A DNA stretch of 64,000 nucleotides from JAAXPZ01 sp965215705 (GCA_965215705.1 CBDCEE010000008.1:372001-436000), one strand, 5' to 3'. Counted from the stretch's first letter, positions 1 to 8,371 are shown. Translations and numbers: made by a program. Notes: generated by a model from the sequence alone, not told the origin.

Positions 1-561
1 GGGTAATGATGATTTTGCTACAGCATTATGAATGAAAGTGTTGTCTCTGTGATACTGGAAGAGGAGTTTATCATAGATCGCACGGATCTCTATCGCGAGG
101 TACTCTGGATCGATGATCACAAACATATCCAGAGCTAACAGTTTTTCCAGGAAGAATCCAAATCCGTTCTCTGCTTCAAAAGAGGCGACAAAGGCATTGA
201 TGATACCTGACATCGTATAGCGTGTGGAGCGTACAGAGATGGACTGGATCCTGTGGCGGGCATGCTCCTGTAGTACACCTCGACTGGTACCTTGTACCAG
301 AAAGCTGAGTGTAGCGTGTTCGATGATAGAGTGGTGATGGTGTACCCAAGCAAGATTGGAGAGGAGTTCTGAATCCTCGATCTCATTGATAGCTTGGGTA
401 TCGAGATGCTCCATCGCCTCCTTGATACAGGCATTTTCAGAGTTTTCAAAACTGTCATAGCAGGTACGTGCTGCGATCTCTGCCACGCCTAGCCCTGCTT
501 CTTGCAAGAGGGAGACTTTTGGTTTTTGATAGGTTATTTGGTACATTTGGGTTTGGGTCAT
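1..561 (-). CDS. thyX: FAD-dependent thymidylate synthase ThyX (partial, 3' end outside window)
   Basis: Flavin-dependent thymidylate synthase makes dTMP from dUMP using methylene-tetrahydrofolate and reduced FAD. 187 codons are visible from an ATG at 561 (MTQTQMYQ) and the frame runs open through base 1, so the C-terminus is missing. The signature RHR-x7-S is seen at about residues 102-112 (RHRIQSISVRS), and the preceding histidine-rich HHHHS followed by IIEH at about 74-82 fits the FAD-binding region of the family. It is transcribed divergently from dgt, so two dNTP-pool genes share a short promoter region. An alternative start is the Met at codon 6. Family assignment rests on the ThyX motif and is firm. 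Confidence 0.93.
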   Translation of the reverse strand, partial: MTQTQMYQITYQKPKVSLLQEAGLGVAEIAARTCYDSFENSENACIKEAMEHLDTQAINEIEDSELLSNLAWVHHHHSIIEHATLSFLVQGTSRGVLQEHARHRIQSISVRSTRYTMSGIINAFVASFEAENGFGFFLEKLLALDMFVIIDPEYLAIEIRAIYDKLLFQYHRDNTFIHNAVAKSSLP

Positions 562-619
562 GGGTTACACCGTGATTAATTTTGATACAATTATAGCAAA
601 ATTATTCAGGATAGTATTA

Positions 620-1723
620 ATGAAGCCAGAACAGCGATTCCATACCTTTGCAGAGGATTTTAGAGATCCCTACTCCAGAGACAGGGACAGGGTGATCCAC
701 TGTAGCTCCTTTCGCAGGCTGGAGTACAAGACTCAGGTGTTTCTCAACCACGAGGGGGATTACTTTCGTACCCGTTTGACCCACTCGTTGGAGGTGAGCC
801 AGATCGCGCGTACGCTTGCACGGATGCTCTCTCTCAACGAAACCTTGGCAGAGGTGATCGCACTCTCTCATGATCTGGGTCATACTCCTTTTGGACATGT
901 TGGAGGAGATGAGCTGGATATCTTGCTCAAAGCAGAGGGGCATCCTTTGGGTTTTGAGCATAACTTCCAATCCTTTAGGGTACTGACCAAACTAGAAAAA
1001 CGCTACAAAGAGTTTGAGGGATTGAACTTGACCTTTGCGACGTTGGAGGGTGTATTGAAGCACTCCTATCCCTATAAAAAACCTTTTTTACAGAGCTTGG
1101 ACAAGCGGTTTGATCTGGAGAAACACCCCTCTCTGGAGGCGATGGTAGTGGATCATGCTGATGAGATCGCGTATACGTCACATGACATTGATGATGGGAT
1201 CAAGGTGGGGTTGATACGCTTTGAAGACCTTCTTGAGGATCCCTTATGTTTGAGAGTGGATGAGATGGTACAGCAGGAGGGTGTCTCCAGAGATGAGCAT
1301 CTCTACCGGCACCGTTTTGTAGCGGGCTTGATCAAGCTGCTGGTAGAGGACTTTATCGCGCACTCTACAGAGGGGGTGGCTCACTATCGTCAAGATAGAC
1401 CGATCACAGCCAGTTTGGATGCCACACTGCCTCTGCCCGTAGGCTTTTCCAAAGAGACGGCTACGCAGCTTAAAAGACTCAAAAAACTGCTCTTTACCAA
1501 ACTCTATCGCCATGAGAAGATCGTGAGCAAAATGTATGCAGGCAAGCAGTGTATACGAGGTCTATATCATGCATATAGGGAAGAGGTGGATCTTCTACCA
1601 CCCAGACAGAAGGCACTTTTGGAAGAGAGAGCAGCGCATAGAGTTGTGGCAGACTATATCGCTTCTATGACAGACAGATATGCCCTGAAAATGTATCACG
1701 AACTCAATGGATTTTCTAACTAG
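620..1723 (+). CDS. dgt: dGTPase-like deoxynucleoside triphosphate triphosphohydrolase
   Basis: HD-domain enzyme that hydrolyses dNTPs to deoxynucleoside and triphosphate, acting in the cytosol on nucleotide pools. The 367-residue product has the family opening MKPEQRFHTFAEDFRDPYSRDRDRV in pieces, the first HD histidine in THSLEVSQIA and the HD pair in SHDLGHTPFGH, followed by a conserved DEIAYTSHDIDDG segment. The frame is open back to an ATG at 560, but that start would overlap the thyX start codon and adds 20 residues not seen in the family. The ATG at 620 has an AGGATA six bases upstream and is preferred. It is monocistronic, with typA following after its own TATAAT box. Confidence 0.9.
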   Translation: MKPEQRFHTFAEDFRDPYSRDRDRVIHCSSFRRLEYKTQVFLNHEGDYFRTRLTHSLEVSQIARTLARMLSLNETLAEVIALSHDLGHTPFGHVGGDELDILLKAEGHPLGFEHNFQSFRVLTKLEKRYKEFEGLNLTFATLEGVLKHSYPYKKPFLQSLDKRFDLEKHPSLEAMVVDHADEIAYTSHDIDDGIKVGLIRFEDLLEDPLCLRVDEMVQQEGVSRDEHLYRHRFVAGLIKLLVEDFIAHSTEGVAHYRQDRPITASLDATLPLPVGFSKETATQLKRLKKLLFTKLYRHEKIVSKMYAGKQCIRGLYHAYREEVDLLPPRQKALLEERAAHRVVADYIASMTDRYALKMYHELNGFSN

Positions 1724-1736
1724 AAGAAAATTTCGA

Positions 1737-1742
1737 TATAAT
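1737..1742 (+). promoter_or_regulatory. -10 box upstream of typA
   Basis: A perfect TATAAT lies 42 bases before the typA start in the short gap after dgt, preceded by an A/T-rich run. Campylobacterota housekeeping promoters often show a strong -10 without a clear -35, which fits here. Assigned by sequence only. Confidence 0.55.
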
Positions 1743-1783
1743 GCGCGAAATTCAATAGAGTTACTTTTATTTTAGGAATACTT

Positions 1784-3601
1784 ATGCAAAAGATTAAAAA
1801 CATTGCTGTGATCGCACACGTCGACCACGGTAAGACCACACTTGTAGATGAGCTGCTCCAGCAGTCAGGCACCTTCGCTGCACACCAGCATGTAGAAGAG
1901 AGAGCGATGGACAGCGATGCTATCGAAAAAGAGAGAGGTATTACGATCCTCTCCAAGAATACAGCGATCAATTATGGGGATCACAAGATCAACATTATTG
2001 ACACTCCGGGTCACGCAGACTTCGGTGGTGAGGTAGAGCGTGTCCTCAAGATGGTTGATGGGGTACTTCTCCTCGTGGATGCCCAAGAGGGTGTCATGCC
2101 TCAGACCAAATTCGTTCTTAAAAAAGCGATTGCTTTTGGGCTTATCCCGGTGGTAGTGATCAACAAGATCGATAAAGACGGCTCTGATCCCGATAGAGTG
2201 ATGGATGAGGTCTTTGATCTACTTGTTGCACTAGATGCCAATGAAGATCAGTTGGAGTTCCCAGTACTTTATGCCGCAGCGAGAGATGGGTATGCCAAGT
2301 GGGAGATGGAGGATGAGAACAAAGATATGACACCACTCTTTGATGCAATCATCGAAAAAGTACCCTATCCAAAAGGTTCTCCAGATAATGATACACAAGC
2401 ACAGGTATTTACACTAGACTCGGATAACTTTGTCGGACGTATTGGTATCACGCGTATCTTTAACGGTAAAGTAAAAAAAGGTGATGAGTATCTTCTCGTG
2501 AAAGCCTCTGGAGCAAAGTCTAAGAGTAGAATTTCTAAGCTTATTGGATTTAAAGGACTTGAGAGAATCGAGATCCAAGAAGCAGAAGCGGGGGATATCG
2601 TAGCGATCGCAGGATTTAACGATATCGATGTAGGTGACTCTCTCTGTGACCCTATCAATCCAGTGGCACTAGATCCTATGCACGTAGAAGAGCCTACACT
2701 TTCAGTCATCATGTCTGTAAACAATGGGCCTCTCGCTGGACAAGAGGGCAAACATGTCACCTCTAACAAGATCAAAGAGCGTCTCGAAAAAGAGATGGAG
2801 ACCAATATCGCTATGCGAATGGAGCCTATGGGAGATGCCTCTTTCAAGGTTTCTGGCCGTGGTGAGCTCCAGATCGGTATCTTGGCAGAGAATATGAGAC
2901 GTGAAGGCTTTGAGTTTATGCTCGCACGTCCAGAGGTCGTTACCAAAGAAGAAAATGGTGTCAAGATGGAGCCATTTGAGCATCTGGTTGTAGATGTACC
3001 AGAGACGTTCCAAGGCGTAGCTATCGAAAAACTAGGCAAAAGAAAAGCCAACATGACCAGCCTCACGCCTATGCCTGATGGTACAGTTAGGTTAGAGTTT
3101 GAGATTCCTGCACGTGGGCTTATCGGGTTTAGAAATGAATTCTTGACAGATACCAAAGGTGAGGGTATCATGAACCACTCGTACCTAGAGTACAGACCTT
3201 ACACTGGTACAGTTGAGTCTAGAACACCAGGGGCATTGGTATCTATGGATAATGGTGAAGCAGTAGCATTCTCTATCTTCAACCTTCAGTCACGTGGTGT
3301 GATGTTCATCAAACCACAGGACAAAGTATACTCAGGTATGGTGATTGGTGAGTCAGCACGACCAGGAGATCTCGATGTGAACCCACTCAAAGGTAAAGCA
3401 TTGACCAACATGAGAACCTCAGGTACGGACGAAGCGGTCAAGCTAGTCACACCAAGACAAATCACACTAGAGTCTGCCATGGAGTGGATCGAAGAGGATG
3501 AACTGATCGAGATCACGCCTATCTCTGTGAGGATCCGTAAGAAGAATTTGGATCCGGTGATGAGGAAGAGAGCGGCCAGAGACAAAAAGAACGCCAAATA
3601 G
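1784..3601 (+). CDS. typA: Ribosome-associated translational GTPase TypA/BipA
   Basis: TypA/BipA is an EF-G-like GTPase that binds ribosomes and helps assembly and translation under stress and at low temperature. The 605-residue length is typical. Visible motifs are G1 AHVDHGKTT (about residues 11-19), switch I ERGITI (50-55), G3 DTPGHADF (about 73-80) and G4 NKIDKDG (about 130). They are followed by the translation-factor barrel, the EF-G III/V-like domains and the basic C-terminus. It has its own promoter and stands alone, followed by a repeat-rich intergenic region. No unusual features. Long antisense open frames inside it are shadows. Confidence 0.97.
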   Translation: MQKIKNIAVIAHVDHGKTTLVDELLQQSGTFAAHQHVEERAMDSDAIEKERGITILSKNTAINYGDHKINIIDTPGHADFGGEVERVLKMVDGVLLLVDAQEGVMPQTKFVLKKAIAFGLIPVVVINKIDKDGSDPDRVMDEVFDLLVALDANEDQLEFPVLYAAARDGYAKWEMEDENKDMTPLFDAIIEKVPYPKGSPDNDTQAQVFTLDSDNFVGRIGITRIFNGKVKKGDEYLLVKASGAKSKSRISKLIGFKGLERIEIQEAEAGDIVAIAGFNDIDVGDSLCDPINPVALDPMHVEEPTLSVIMSVNNGPLAGQEGKHVTSNKIKERLEKEMETNIAMRMEPMGDASFKVSGRGELQIGILAENMRREGFEFMLARPEVVTKEENGVKMEPFEHLVVDVPETFQGVAIEKLGKRKANMTSLTPMPDGTVRLEFEIPARGLIGFRNEFLTDTKGEGIMNHSYLEYRPYTGTVESRTPGALVSMDNGEAVAFSIFNLQSRGVMFIKPQDKVYSGMVIGESARPGDLDVNPLKGKALTNMRTSGTDEAVKLVTPRQITLESAMEWIEEDELIEITPISVRIRKKNLDPVMRKRAARDKKNAK

Positions 3602-3914
3602 AAATAGTTCTTTTATTTCACTGCATCTTCGGCTGAACGGCTTCGTTCCGTTTGGTCACATACTGTGAGTATGCTCCCGCACTTCACTCACGCCGTTCAA
3701 CCAAACCTACAGCAAACTAAAAGACTATTTTATATCATTTTTTTAGAAAAAAGAAAACTATTTTATTTCTTCAAAATTTTCGTAGGTCGGGGTGCCCTCA
3801 CCCCGACACCTATTCAAAACAACAGCAAGTCGCTAGTATCCATGTAATTTGGATGTGAATGTCATAGTGGGGTACCCCAAGGGCATTTCCTCCTGCGTCA
3901 CAGCACACTACGAC
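3602..3914. repeat. Structured non-coding region between typA and the flavoprotein gene
   Basis: No credible gene lies in this 313-bp convergent gap. It is dense in inverted repeats. A GAACGGC / GCCGTTC pair surrounds a CATACT-gtg-AGTATG hairpin. A TCGGGGTG-ccct-CACCCCGA hairpin lies near 3787-3806. The 10-mer TCGTAGGTCG at 3780-3789 pairs with CGACCTACGA at 3911-3920, so 3780-3920 looks like a small element with terminal inverted repeats. Parts recur at 26,741 (see that repeat). Two open frames of about 60 codons cross this region but have no ribosome-binding site and are not called. Confidence 0.55.
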
Positions 3915-3920
3915 CTACGA
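3861..3920 (-). repeat. Dispersed repeat, copy 1
   Basis: Read on the minus strand this segment carries CGCAGGAGGAAATGCCC followed by CTTGGGGTACCCCACTATGA. The copy at 26,741-26,795 has the same order with small differences (CGCAGGAAATACACTTGGGGTAC, then CACACTATCA). The shared order of motifs over about 55 bases in two intergenic sites 23 kb apart supports a repeat family. No coding capacity. Confidence 0.55.
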
Positions 3921-5132
3921 GGGGTTCCCTACCCTCAACCCACACACCCAAGCAAAATGAAAATTAAATCCTCCCCTGTCACCATCCACATCCAGTATCT
4001 CTCCACCGAAGTAGAGGTTTGGTATGAGCGTGGACTCTAGAGTCTGAGGGTTGACCTCTTGGGTATCGATACCGCCTGTGGCGACCTCGGCTCCCTCCCA
4101 TCCTCTGGTGTCTGAGATGGAGAGTGTGAGGTGTTTGATGCTGTGGACTAGTGTGTTTATCTCTTTTCTGTTGAGGTCGCTCTCGACCCTGCTCTTGCAT
4201 CTGGATTGTTCTAGTATGATAGGGATGAGCTTTTTGTGGAGGACGCCTTGGAGCCAGAGGGTGAGGGGTTTTGGGCTCTGTTTGTCTATCCTGTCCAGCA
4301 GGAGATTGGTGAGCTTCTCTTTGCTGTGTGTGGGTATGAGGTCTAGGCTGAGTTCGCAGTAGTCGAAATTTGCTAGTCTGGTGCTGACCTCTCGGCTAAG
4401 GTCGAGGATGGCTAGCCCGCTGATGCCGTAGTTGGTAAAGAGGATATCGCCCTCTCTGCTAGTGATCTGCTCGCCATTGGCGTAGAGGGTGGCTCTGCCT
4501 GCGACTTTGACCCCTGCACAGGACTTGACCCAGTCTTCCTTAGAACAGAGCTGTACGAGGCTGGGGTGTCGTGGGATGAGGGTGTGCCCCATCTTGGTGG
4601 CAAAGGCATAGCCTGAGTGGTTGCCTCCGAGTTGTGGGGCAGCGGGGGAGCCAGAGGTGATGAGGAGATGGGTACACGCTTTGGTGTCTTGTGTGGTCTC
4701 TAGGCGAAAGCCCTCTCCCTCTCTCTCTATACCAGTGACTGTACAGTCACAGTCTATTTGCACCCCTACTTTCTGTGCTTCATACTCCAGTAGTGCTACT
4801 ACAGAAGAAGCTTGCAGAGACAGGGGGAACATCTGGTTCTCTTTGCCCTCTACCAGTGCTAGTCCGAGTGAGGTGAAAAACTGCTCTATCTGCTTAAAAT
4901 CATATCCATCTAGGAACTCTGTTACAAAATCGGGATTTTGTGAATGAAAGCGTGTGAGGTCTATATGCTTGTTGGTGATATTGCACTTGCCATTACCGGA
5001 GACCAGTATCTTTTTGCCTATTTTATGGTTCTGCTCCAGCAGTGTGACCTGTCGCCCTGCCCTACCCAATGTGATGGCGGCAGCGAGCCCCGCTGCCCCT
5101 GCTCCGATGATTATCCATTTTTCATTATTCAT
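3915..5132 (-). CDS. HI0933-family flavoprotein (NAD(P)/FAD-dependent oxidoreductase)
   Basis: A 405-residue FAD-binding protein of the HI0933/BaiN-like family. The N-terminal dinucleotide-binding motif IIGAGAAGLAAA (about residues 7-18) is followed by the family signature KIGKKILVSGNGKCNITN (about 37-54). The C-terminus has the second FAD-binding stretch GGEILDVDGDRGGFNFHFAW. Physiological substrates are not established for most members, so the reaction is left open. It converges on typA across a repeat-rich gap, and the stop lies inside the end of the repeat element. Length and both signatures match the family with no truncation. Confidence 0.88.
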   Translation of the reverse strand: MNNEKWIIIGAGAAGLAAAITLGRAGRQVTLLEQNHKIGKKILVSGNGKCNITNKHIDLTRFHSQNPDFVTEFLDGYDFKQIEQFFTSLGLALVEGKENQMFPLSLQASSVVALLEYEAQKVGVQIDCDCTVTGIEREGEGFRLETTQDTKACTHLLITSGSPAAPQLGGNHSGYAFATKMGHTLIPRHPSLVQLCSKEDWVKSCAGVKVAGRATLYANGEQITSREGDILFTNYGISGLAILDLSREVSTRLANFDYCELSLDLIPTHSKEKLTNLLLDRIDKQSPKPLTLWLQGVLHKKLIPIILEQSRCKSRVESDLNRKEINTLVHSIKHLTLSISDTRGWEGAEVATGGIDTQEVNPQTLESTLIPNLYFGGEILDVDGDRGGFNFHFAWVCGLRVGNPS

Positions 5133-5168
5133 ACGATATTATAGCTCAAAAGAATTACAAGGATAAGT

Positions 5169-5483
5169 ATGTCAGCACTAGTAGAGTTTAGTATGTTCCC
5201 CACCGAACAGACCCAAAGCAAGAGTGCCTTTGTGGCCAGAGTATTGGATATCGTGGATAGGAGTGGATTGCCCTATCAGCTTACGCCTATGGGTACGATC
5301 ATAGAGAGCGAGACAGTGGCTGAGGTGTTGGCGGTGATTGACGAAGCCTATAAAGAGTTACAAAAAGATTGTGCTAGAGTTTATAGCTCGATCAAGATAG
5401 ATTGGCGGGAAGGTCCCATCGGTAGGCTTCACAAAAAGACAGGCTCTGTCGAAGCCAAGCTCGGGCGGAAACTCAAAGTCTGA
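5169..5483 (+). CDS. MTH1187/YkoF-type thiamine-binding family protein
   Basis: A 104-residue protein matching the UPF0045/MTH1187 family, whose members form tetramers of ferredoxin-like folds and in some cases bind thiamine or related small molecules. Typical family features are seen: an N-terminal beta strand with EFSMFP, central YQLTPMGTIIESE, and a C-terminal segment KTGSVEAKLG. The start ATG at 5169 has AAGGATA just upstream. It is not part of an obvious thiamine operon here, so a binding role is inference from the family. Core-like base composition. Confidence 0.75.
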   Translation: MSALVEFSMFPTEQTQSKSAFVARVLDIVDRSGLPYQLTPMGTIIESETVAEVLAVIDEAYKELQKDCARVYSSIKIDWREGPIGRLHKKTGSVEAKLGRKLKV

Positions 5484-5535
5484 TTGGATATAATACGCGT
5501 AATTTTATAAAGGGAATCTCCCTAAAGGATTTTTC

Positions 5536-5757
5536 ATGATGTGTGCAGAACGAATGCAGCGGATCATTCAGGCGATTATATTGGGTCTGATCATGGGACT
5601 AGCGGGCTCTGATATGATACAGATCGCATTTTTGTTGATGTTGGCAATGATGGTACTATTGCTGATAGGTGGGTTTACTGGGTTTTGCCCAGGGCTAATG
5701 ATACTCAAAGCGGTCCTCCCCTCATGCGATGAACCTCAAATAAAGGATGACAACTAA
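5536..5757 (+). CDS. Small inner-membrane protein (DUF2892/YgaP-like)
   Basis: 73 residues with two hydrophobic segments (about 10-27 and 31-48) followed by GFTGFCPG and a short polar tail. This resembles the DUF2892 membrane domain found alone or fused to rhodaneses, in which the GxCP cysteine is characteristic. Its stop codon overlaps the purM start by one base (TAATG), so the two are translationally coupled. A TATAAT at 5489-5494 is the likely operon promoter. Function unknown; the family call rests on the GFCP pattern and topology. Confidence 0.65.
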   Translation: MMCAERMQRIIQAIILGLIMGLAGSDMIQIAFLLMLAMMVLLLIGGFTGFCPGLMILKAVLPSCDEPQIKDDN

Positions 5758-6752
5758 TGGCTACTATTTCATATAAAGATTCAGGGGTCGATATTGATGC
5801 AGGCAATGCCTTCGTAGAGGCGATCAAAAGTGATGTCAAGTCTACTTTTGACAGTAACGTCATAGGGGGGATCGGTTCGTTTGCCGGTGCCTACGCATTG
5901 CCAACAGGGTATAAAGAGCCAGTGATCCTCTCGGCTACAGATGGGGTAGGAACAAAGCTCAGGCTGGCCATAGAGAGTGGTAGACTTGATACAGTAGGTA
6001 TCGATCTGGTAGCAATGTGTGTCAATGACCTCATTTGTAACTACGGCACACCGATGTTTTTCCTCGATTATTATGCGACCGGTAAACTACTCCCAGAGAA
6101 TGCTCAGGCAGTGGTGGCAGGGATCGCTGAAGGGTGTCGCCGAAGTGAATGTGCACTGGTAGGCGGAGAGACGGCAGAGATGCCAGGGATGTATAGTGAG
6201 GATGATTTTGATCTGGCGGGCTTTGCAGTCGGGATCGCGGAGCGTAGCCAGATGGACAGGGTCTCACTGGTCAAGCCTGGACAGATACTGATCGCACTGC
6301 CCAGCTCCGGGGTACACTCCAATGGCTACTCGCTGGTGCGAAAGCTCTTTTTTGAGAAGCTAGGCATGAAGCTGGAGGATGACTTTAACGGTAAGCCCTT
6401 GATAGAGACGTTGTTAGAGCCCACCCGTATCTATGTAAAGGATTTCAAGGACAACAAAGAGAATATCGTAGCCCTGGCACATATCACAGGGGGCGGTATC
6501 GTAGAGAACCTTCCACGTGTATTGCCGGAGGGTGTCAAGGCAGTGGTACGTGAAGCAGATATCAGAGTATTGCCTGTCTTTGAATTTATGGGACAGCATG
6601 TAGAGCGTGAAGAGATGTTCAGAGCGTTCAATATGGGTGTCGGTATGGTCTGGGTGGTAGAGCCAGAGAATGTAGATGCAGTGTTGGCAGCAACAGACGG
6701 CTATGTGATTGGTCATATAGAGGCAGGAGAGAGAAAAGTGGAGATGATATAG
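5757..6752 (+). CDS. purM: Phosphoribosylformylglycinamidine cyclo-ligase (AIR synthetase)
   Basis: PurM closes the imidazole ring of AIR from FGAM with ATP, step five of purine synthesis, in the cytosol. The 331-residue protein shows the family's SATDGVGTKLRLA stretch (about residues 60-72), the conserved VAMCVNDLICNYGTPMFFLDY core in parts, GGETAEMPGMY (about 137-147) and HITGGGI (about 242-248). The start overlaps the preceding small membrane-protein stop by one base and a small Cys-containing ORF follows two bases downstream, so the three are one transcript. purB is 12 kb away. Confidence 0.95.
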   Translation: MATISYKDSGVDIDAGNAFVEAIKSDVKSTFDSNVIGGIGSFAGAYALPTGYKEPVILSATDGVGTKLRLAIESGRLDTVGIDLVAMCVNDLICNYGTPMFFLDYYATGKLLPENAQAVVAGIAEGCRRSECALVGGETAEMPGMYSEDDFDLAGFAVGIAERSQMDRVSLVKPGQILIALPSSGVHSNGYSLVRKLFFEKLGMKLEDDFNGKPLIETLLEPTRIYVKDFKDNKENIVALAHITGGGIVENLPRVLPEGVKAVVREADIRVLPVFEFMGQHVEREEMFRAFNMGVGMVWVVEPENVDAVLAATDGYVIGHIEAGERKVEMI

Positions 6753-6754
6753 CA

Positions 6755-6919
6755 ATGGCAGTACCTGAAGATGTAGGATGTAGCAACGAGAGCTGCATCA
6801 AGGCCCCTGAGTGTAATAGAACGAAGATAGCCAAAGAGGGCAAAGCAAGAGAGGTCAAGAGTTTTGGCGGTGGCCCAGATAAGGGTTGTGGGAAGTTCCT
6901 TCCTATAAAAGAAGGCTAA
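6755..6919 (+). CDS. Small four-cysteine protein downstream of purM
   Basis: A 54-codon frame starting two bases after the purM stop (start MAVPEDVGCS, end GCGKFLPIKEG). It contains four cysteines at residues 9, 14, 20 and 45, many lysines, and a glycine run SFGGGPDKGCG, which suggests a small metal-binding or redox protein. No recognised family. Its tight spacing behind purM and coding-like composition argue it is translated, but there is no clear ribosome-binding site of its own. It could instead be read-through sequence. Confidence 0.5.
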   Translation: MAVPEDVGCSNESCIKAPECNRTKIAKEGKAREVKSFGGGPDKGCGKFLPIKEG

Positions 6920-6943
6920 TTTACCACGAATGAGTGCAATCTA

Positions 6944-6972
6944 TTGACAATTTAAGTTTGTTTGATTATAAT
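6944..6972 (+). promoter_or_regulatory. Consensus sigma-70 promoter for the tRNA cluster
   Basis: TTGACA (6944-6949) and TATAAT (6967-6972) are separated by exactly 17 bases, a perfect consensus, 20 bases before the tRNA-Pro gene. This is the strongest promoter seen in the window and fits stable-RNA transcription of the five-tRNA cluster. Confidence 0.85.
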
Positions 6973-6991
6973 TGCACTCCTTTTTAAAGTA

Positions 6992-7068
6992 CGGAGTGTA
7001 GCGCAGTCTGGTAGCGCACCTGGTTTGGGACCAGGGGGTCGAAGGTTCGAGTCCTTTCACTCCGACCA
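6992..7068 (+). tRNA. tRNA-Pro (anticodon TGG)
   Basis: 77 bases with CCA encoded. The acceptor pairs CGGAGTG with CACTCCG, the anticodon stem CTGG/CCAG encloses the loop with TGG, and the T arm has GGTTCGAGTCC. First gene of a five-tRNA cluster directly behind a consensus promoter. Confidence 0.95.
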
Positions 7069-7117
7069 TTTTATCCAACCTATTGTATAAGTAGTAAGGA
7101 TTGATTTTTAAAGCGTG

Positions 7118-7193
7118 GTGGATGTAGTTCAGTTGGTAGAGCACCTGTTTGTGGCACAGGTTGTCGCGGGTTCGAGCCCCGTCATCCACCCCA
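7118..7193 (+). tRNA. tRNA-His (anticodon GTG)
   Basis: Acceptor GTGGATG pairs with CATCCAC; the anticodon loop TTGTGGC gives GTG. An extra G at 7117 stands opposite C73, the G-1 identity element of tRNA-His, and CCA is encoded. Confidence 0.95.
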
Positions 7194-7261
7194 TTGTTAA
7201 GTGAAAAAGATTTACTAAAGTAGCTTTATGCTATTTTGATAAATCTTTCAATGTTTTTTGT

Positions 7262-7338
7262 GCGCTAGTGGCTCAACTGGATAGAGCATCAGACTTCGGA
7301 TCTGAGGGTTAGGGGTTCGAGTCCTCTCTGGCGTACCA
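7262..7338 (+). tRNA. tRNA-Arg (anticodon TCG)
   Basis: 77 bases. Anticodon stem TCAGA/TCTGA encloses CTTCGGA, giving TCG, and the T arm is GGGGTTCGAGTCC. The acceptor GCGCTAG pairs with CTGGCGT including G-T pairs; CCA is encoded. Confidence 0.93.
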
Positions 7339-7355
7339 AATTGAAGATTTAAGAT

Positions 7356-7432
7356 GCACTCGTAGCTCAGCTGGATAGAGCACCCGCCTTCTAAGCGGGC
7401 GGTCTCAGGTTCGAATCCTGACGGGTGTACCA
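7356..7432 (+). tRNA. tRNA-Arg (anticodon TCT)
   Basis: 77 bases. Anticodon stem CCCGC/GCGGG encloses CTTCTAA, giving TCT. Acceptor GCACTCG pairs with CGGGTGT; T loop TTCGAATC; CCA encoded. 17 bases after the other tRNA-Arg. Confidence 0.94.
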
Positions 7433-7455
7433 CCCTTGTATTTATACAAGATCAT

Positions 7456-7540
7456 GCGGATGTGGTGGAATTGGTAGACACGCCAGACTTAGGATCTGGT
7501 GCCTTACGGTGTGGAGGTTCGAGTCCTCTCATCCGCACCA
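7456..7540 (+). tRNA. tRNA-Leu (anticodon TAG)
   Basis: 85 bases with a long variable arm, as expected for leucine tRNAs. Anticodon stem CCAGA/TCTGG encloses CTTAGGA, giving TAG. Acceptor GCGGATG pairs with CATCCGC; CCA encoded. Last tRNA of the cluster; an AT-rich gene of unknown origin follows. Confidence 0.95.
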
Positions 7541-7677
7541 TACATTACTCTCATATAATCCCATAAAATCCAACTACTTACCGAATATACAGACTTTACC
7601 CATAGATATTTTTTCATACAATCTAACCTAATCTAACATGAGCTATACTTTATAGAGGCTTTTGGAAGGAGGAAAGA

Positions 7678-8367
7678 ATGGAACTAATATTTAATGGTGA
7701 TGTAGAATTAAATGAAAGAGCCAATGATTCTATGTCGTTGCTAACTATGCTTGATACGTATCTTTACAAAGGAAAGGTATCTGTATCATCTATTAGATTT
7801 AAACCTTACCTAATAGATAATTGTAAAAGTGGGCTATTTGGCTTAAATGCAATTTACCACGATAATAAAGAGTTCATATTGGAAATAATAGAAATATTTT
7901 TCTATGACCATCTATTTATGCCAAGTGAAATACGAAAGAAAGGTAGTGAAGAGTATTTTTTATTCGTTACATTGATGGCTATTCAGAATATTGTATGGTT
8001 TAATAAGATAGAAAATAGTAGAGAACGTGGATACGAAAAAGAACTTGAGAGAATAGAAAAAGCAAAAAGTGTTTTATATGCATGGGTAAATGATTCAAAA
8101 TGCCTTGATAGTTTAGTAGAGTGCCCGCCTCATAGAAATGAAACAATAATTGCACTTGAAATATTTTTTAAAGACAACAGGAGAATTCAGCAAGGAGATA
8201 GAATTATTAAAATAATCAAAGAATATTTTAAAATAGAAAGAGTTACAGCAACAAAAAATATTCACATGAAAAATGCTAATAAAAGAATCATTATAAACCT
8301 TGAAAAGAAAGGTCATAATCAAAACGAAATTAATATTATGAGAAAAATTTTAGGTGTTAGATCGTAA
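7678..8367 (+). CDS. Hypothetical AT-rich protein next to the tRNA cluster
   Basis: A 229-residue soluble protein with no family I recognise. It is rich in Asn, Lys, Ile and Glu and its DNA is far more AT-rich than the flanking core genes, a sign of transfer. A strong ribosome-binding site (AAGGAGG, ending eight bases before the ATG) supports the start. The C-terminal half has predicted amphipathic helices, including a lysine-rich stretch around residues 195-215, and ends LGVRS. A hairpin terminator follows four bases after the stop. Position directly behind tRNA-Leu is a classic integration location, though no integrase or duplicated tRNA end is visible. Confidence 0.7.
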   Translation: MELIFNGDVELNERANDSMSLLTMLDTYLYKGKVSVSSIRFKPYLIDNCKSGLFGLNAIYHDNKEFILEIIEIFFYDHLFMPSEIRKKGSEEYFLFVTLMAIQNIVWFNKIENSRERGYEKELERIEKAKSVLYAWVNDSKCLDSLVECPPHRNETIIALEIFFKDNRRIQQGDRIIKIIKEYFKIERVTATKNIHMKNANKRIIINLEKKGHNQNEINIMRKILGVRS

Positions 8368-8371
8368 AAAA

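Noticed and set aside
2365..3171. 268-codon open frame on the minus strand inside typA
   Set aside because: Lies wholly antisense to a strongly supported gene, is serine-rich as expected for the complement of coding sequence, and matches no family.
3780..3920. Intrinsic terminator for typA in the GC-rich hairpin near 3787
   Set aside because: The strong TCGGGGTG/CACCCCGA hairpin is 185 bases past the stop, has no U-tract, and is better explained as part of the repeat element.
3665..4040. Two short plus-strand frames in the typA/flavoprotein gap
   Set aside because: They run through inverted repeats, lack ribosome-binding sites, and the second overlaps the flavoprotein 3' end.
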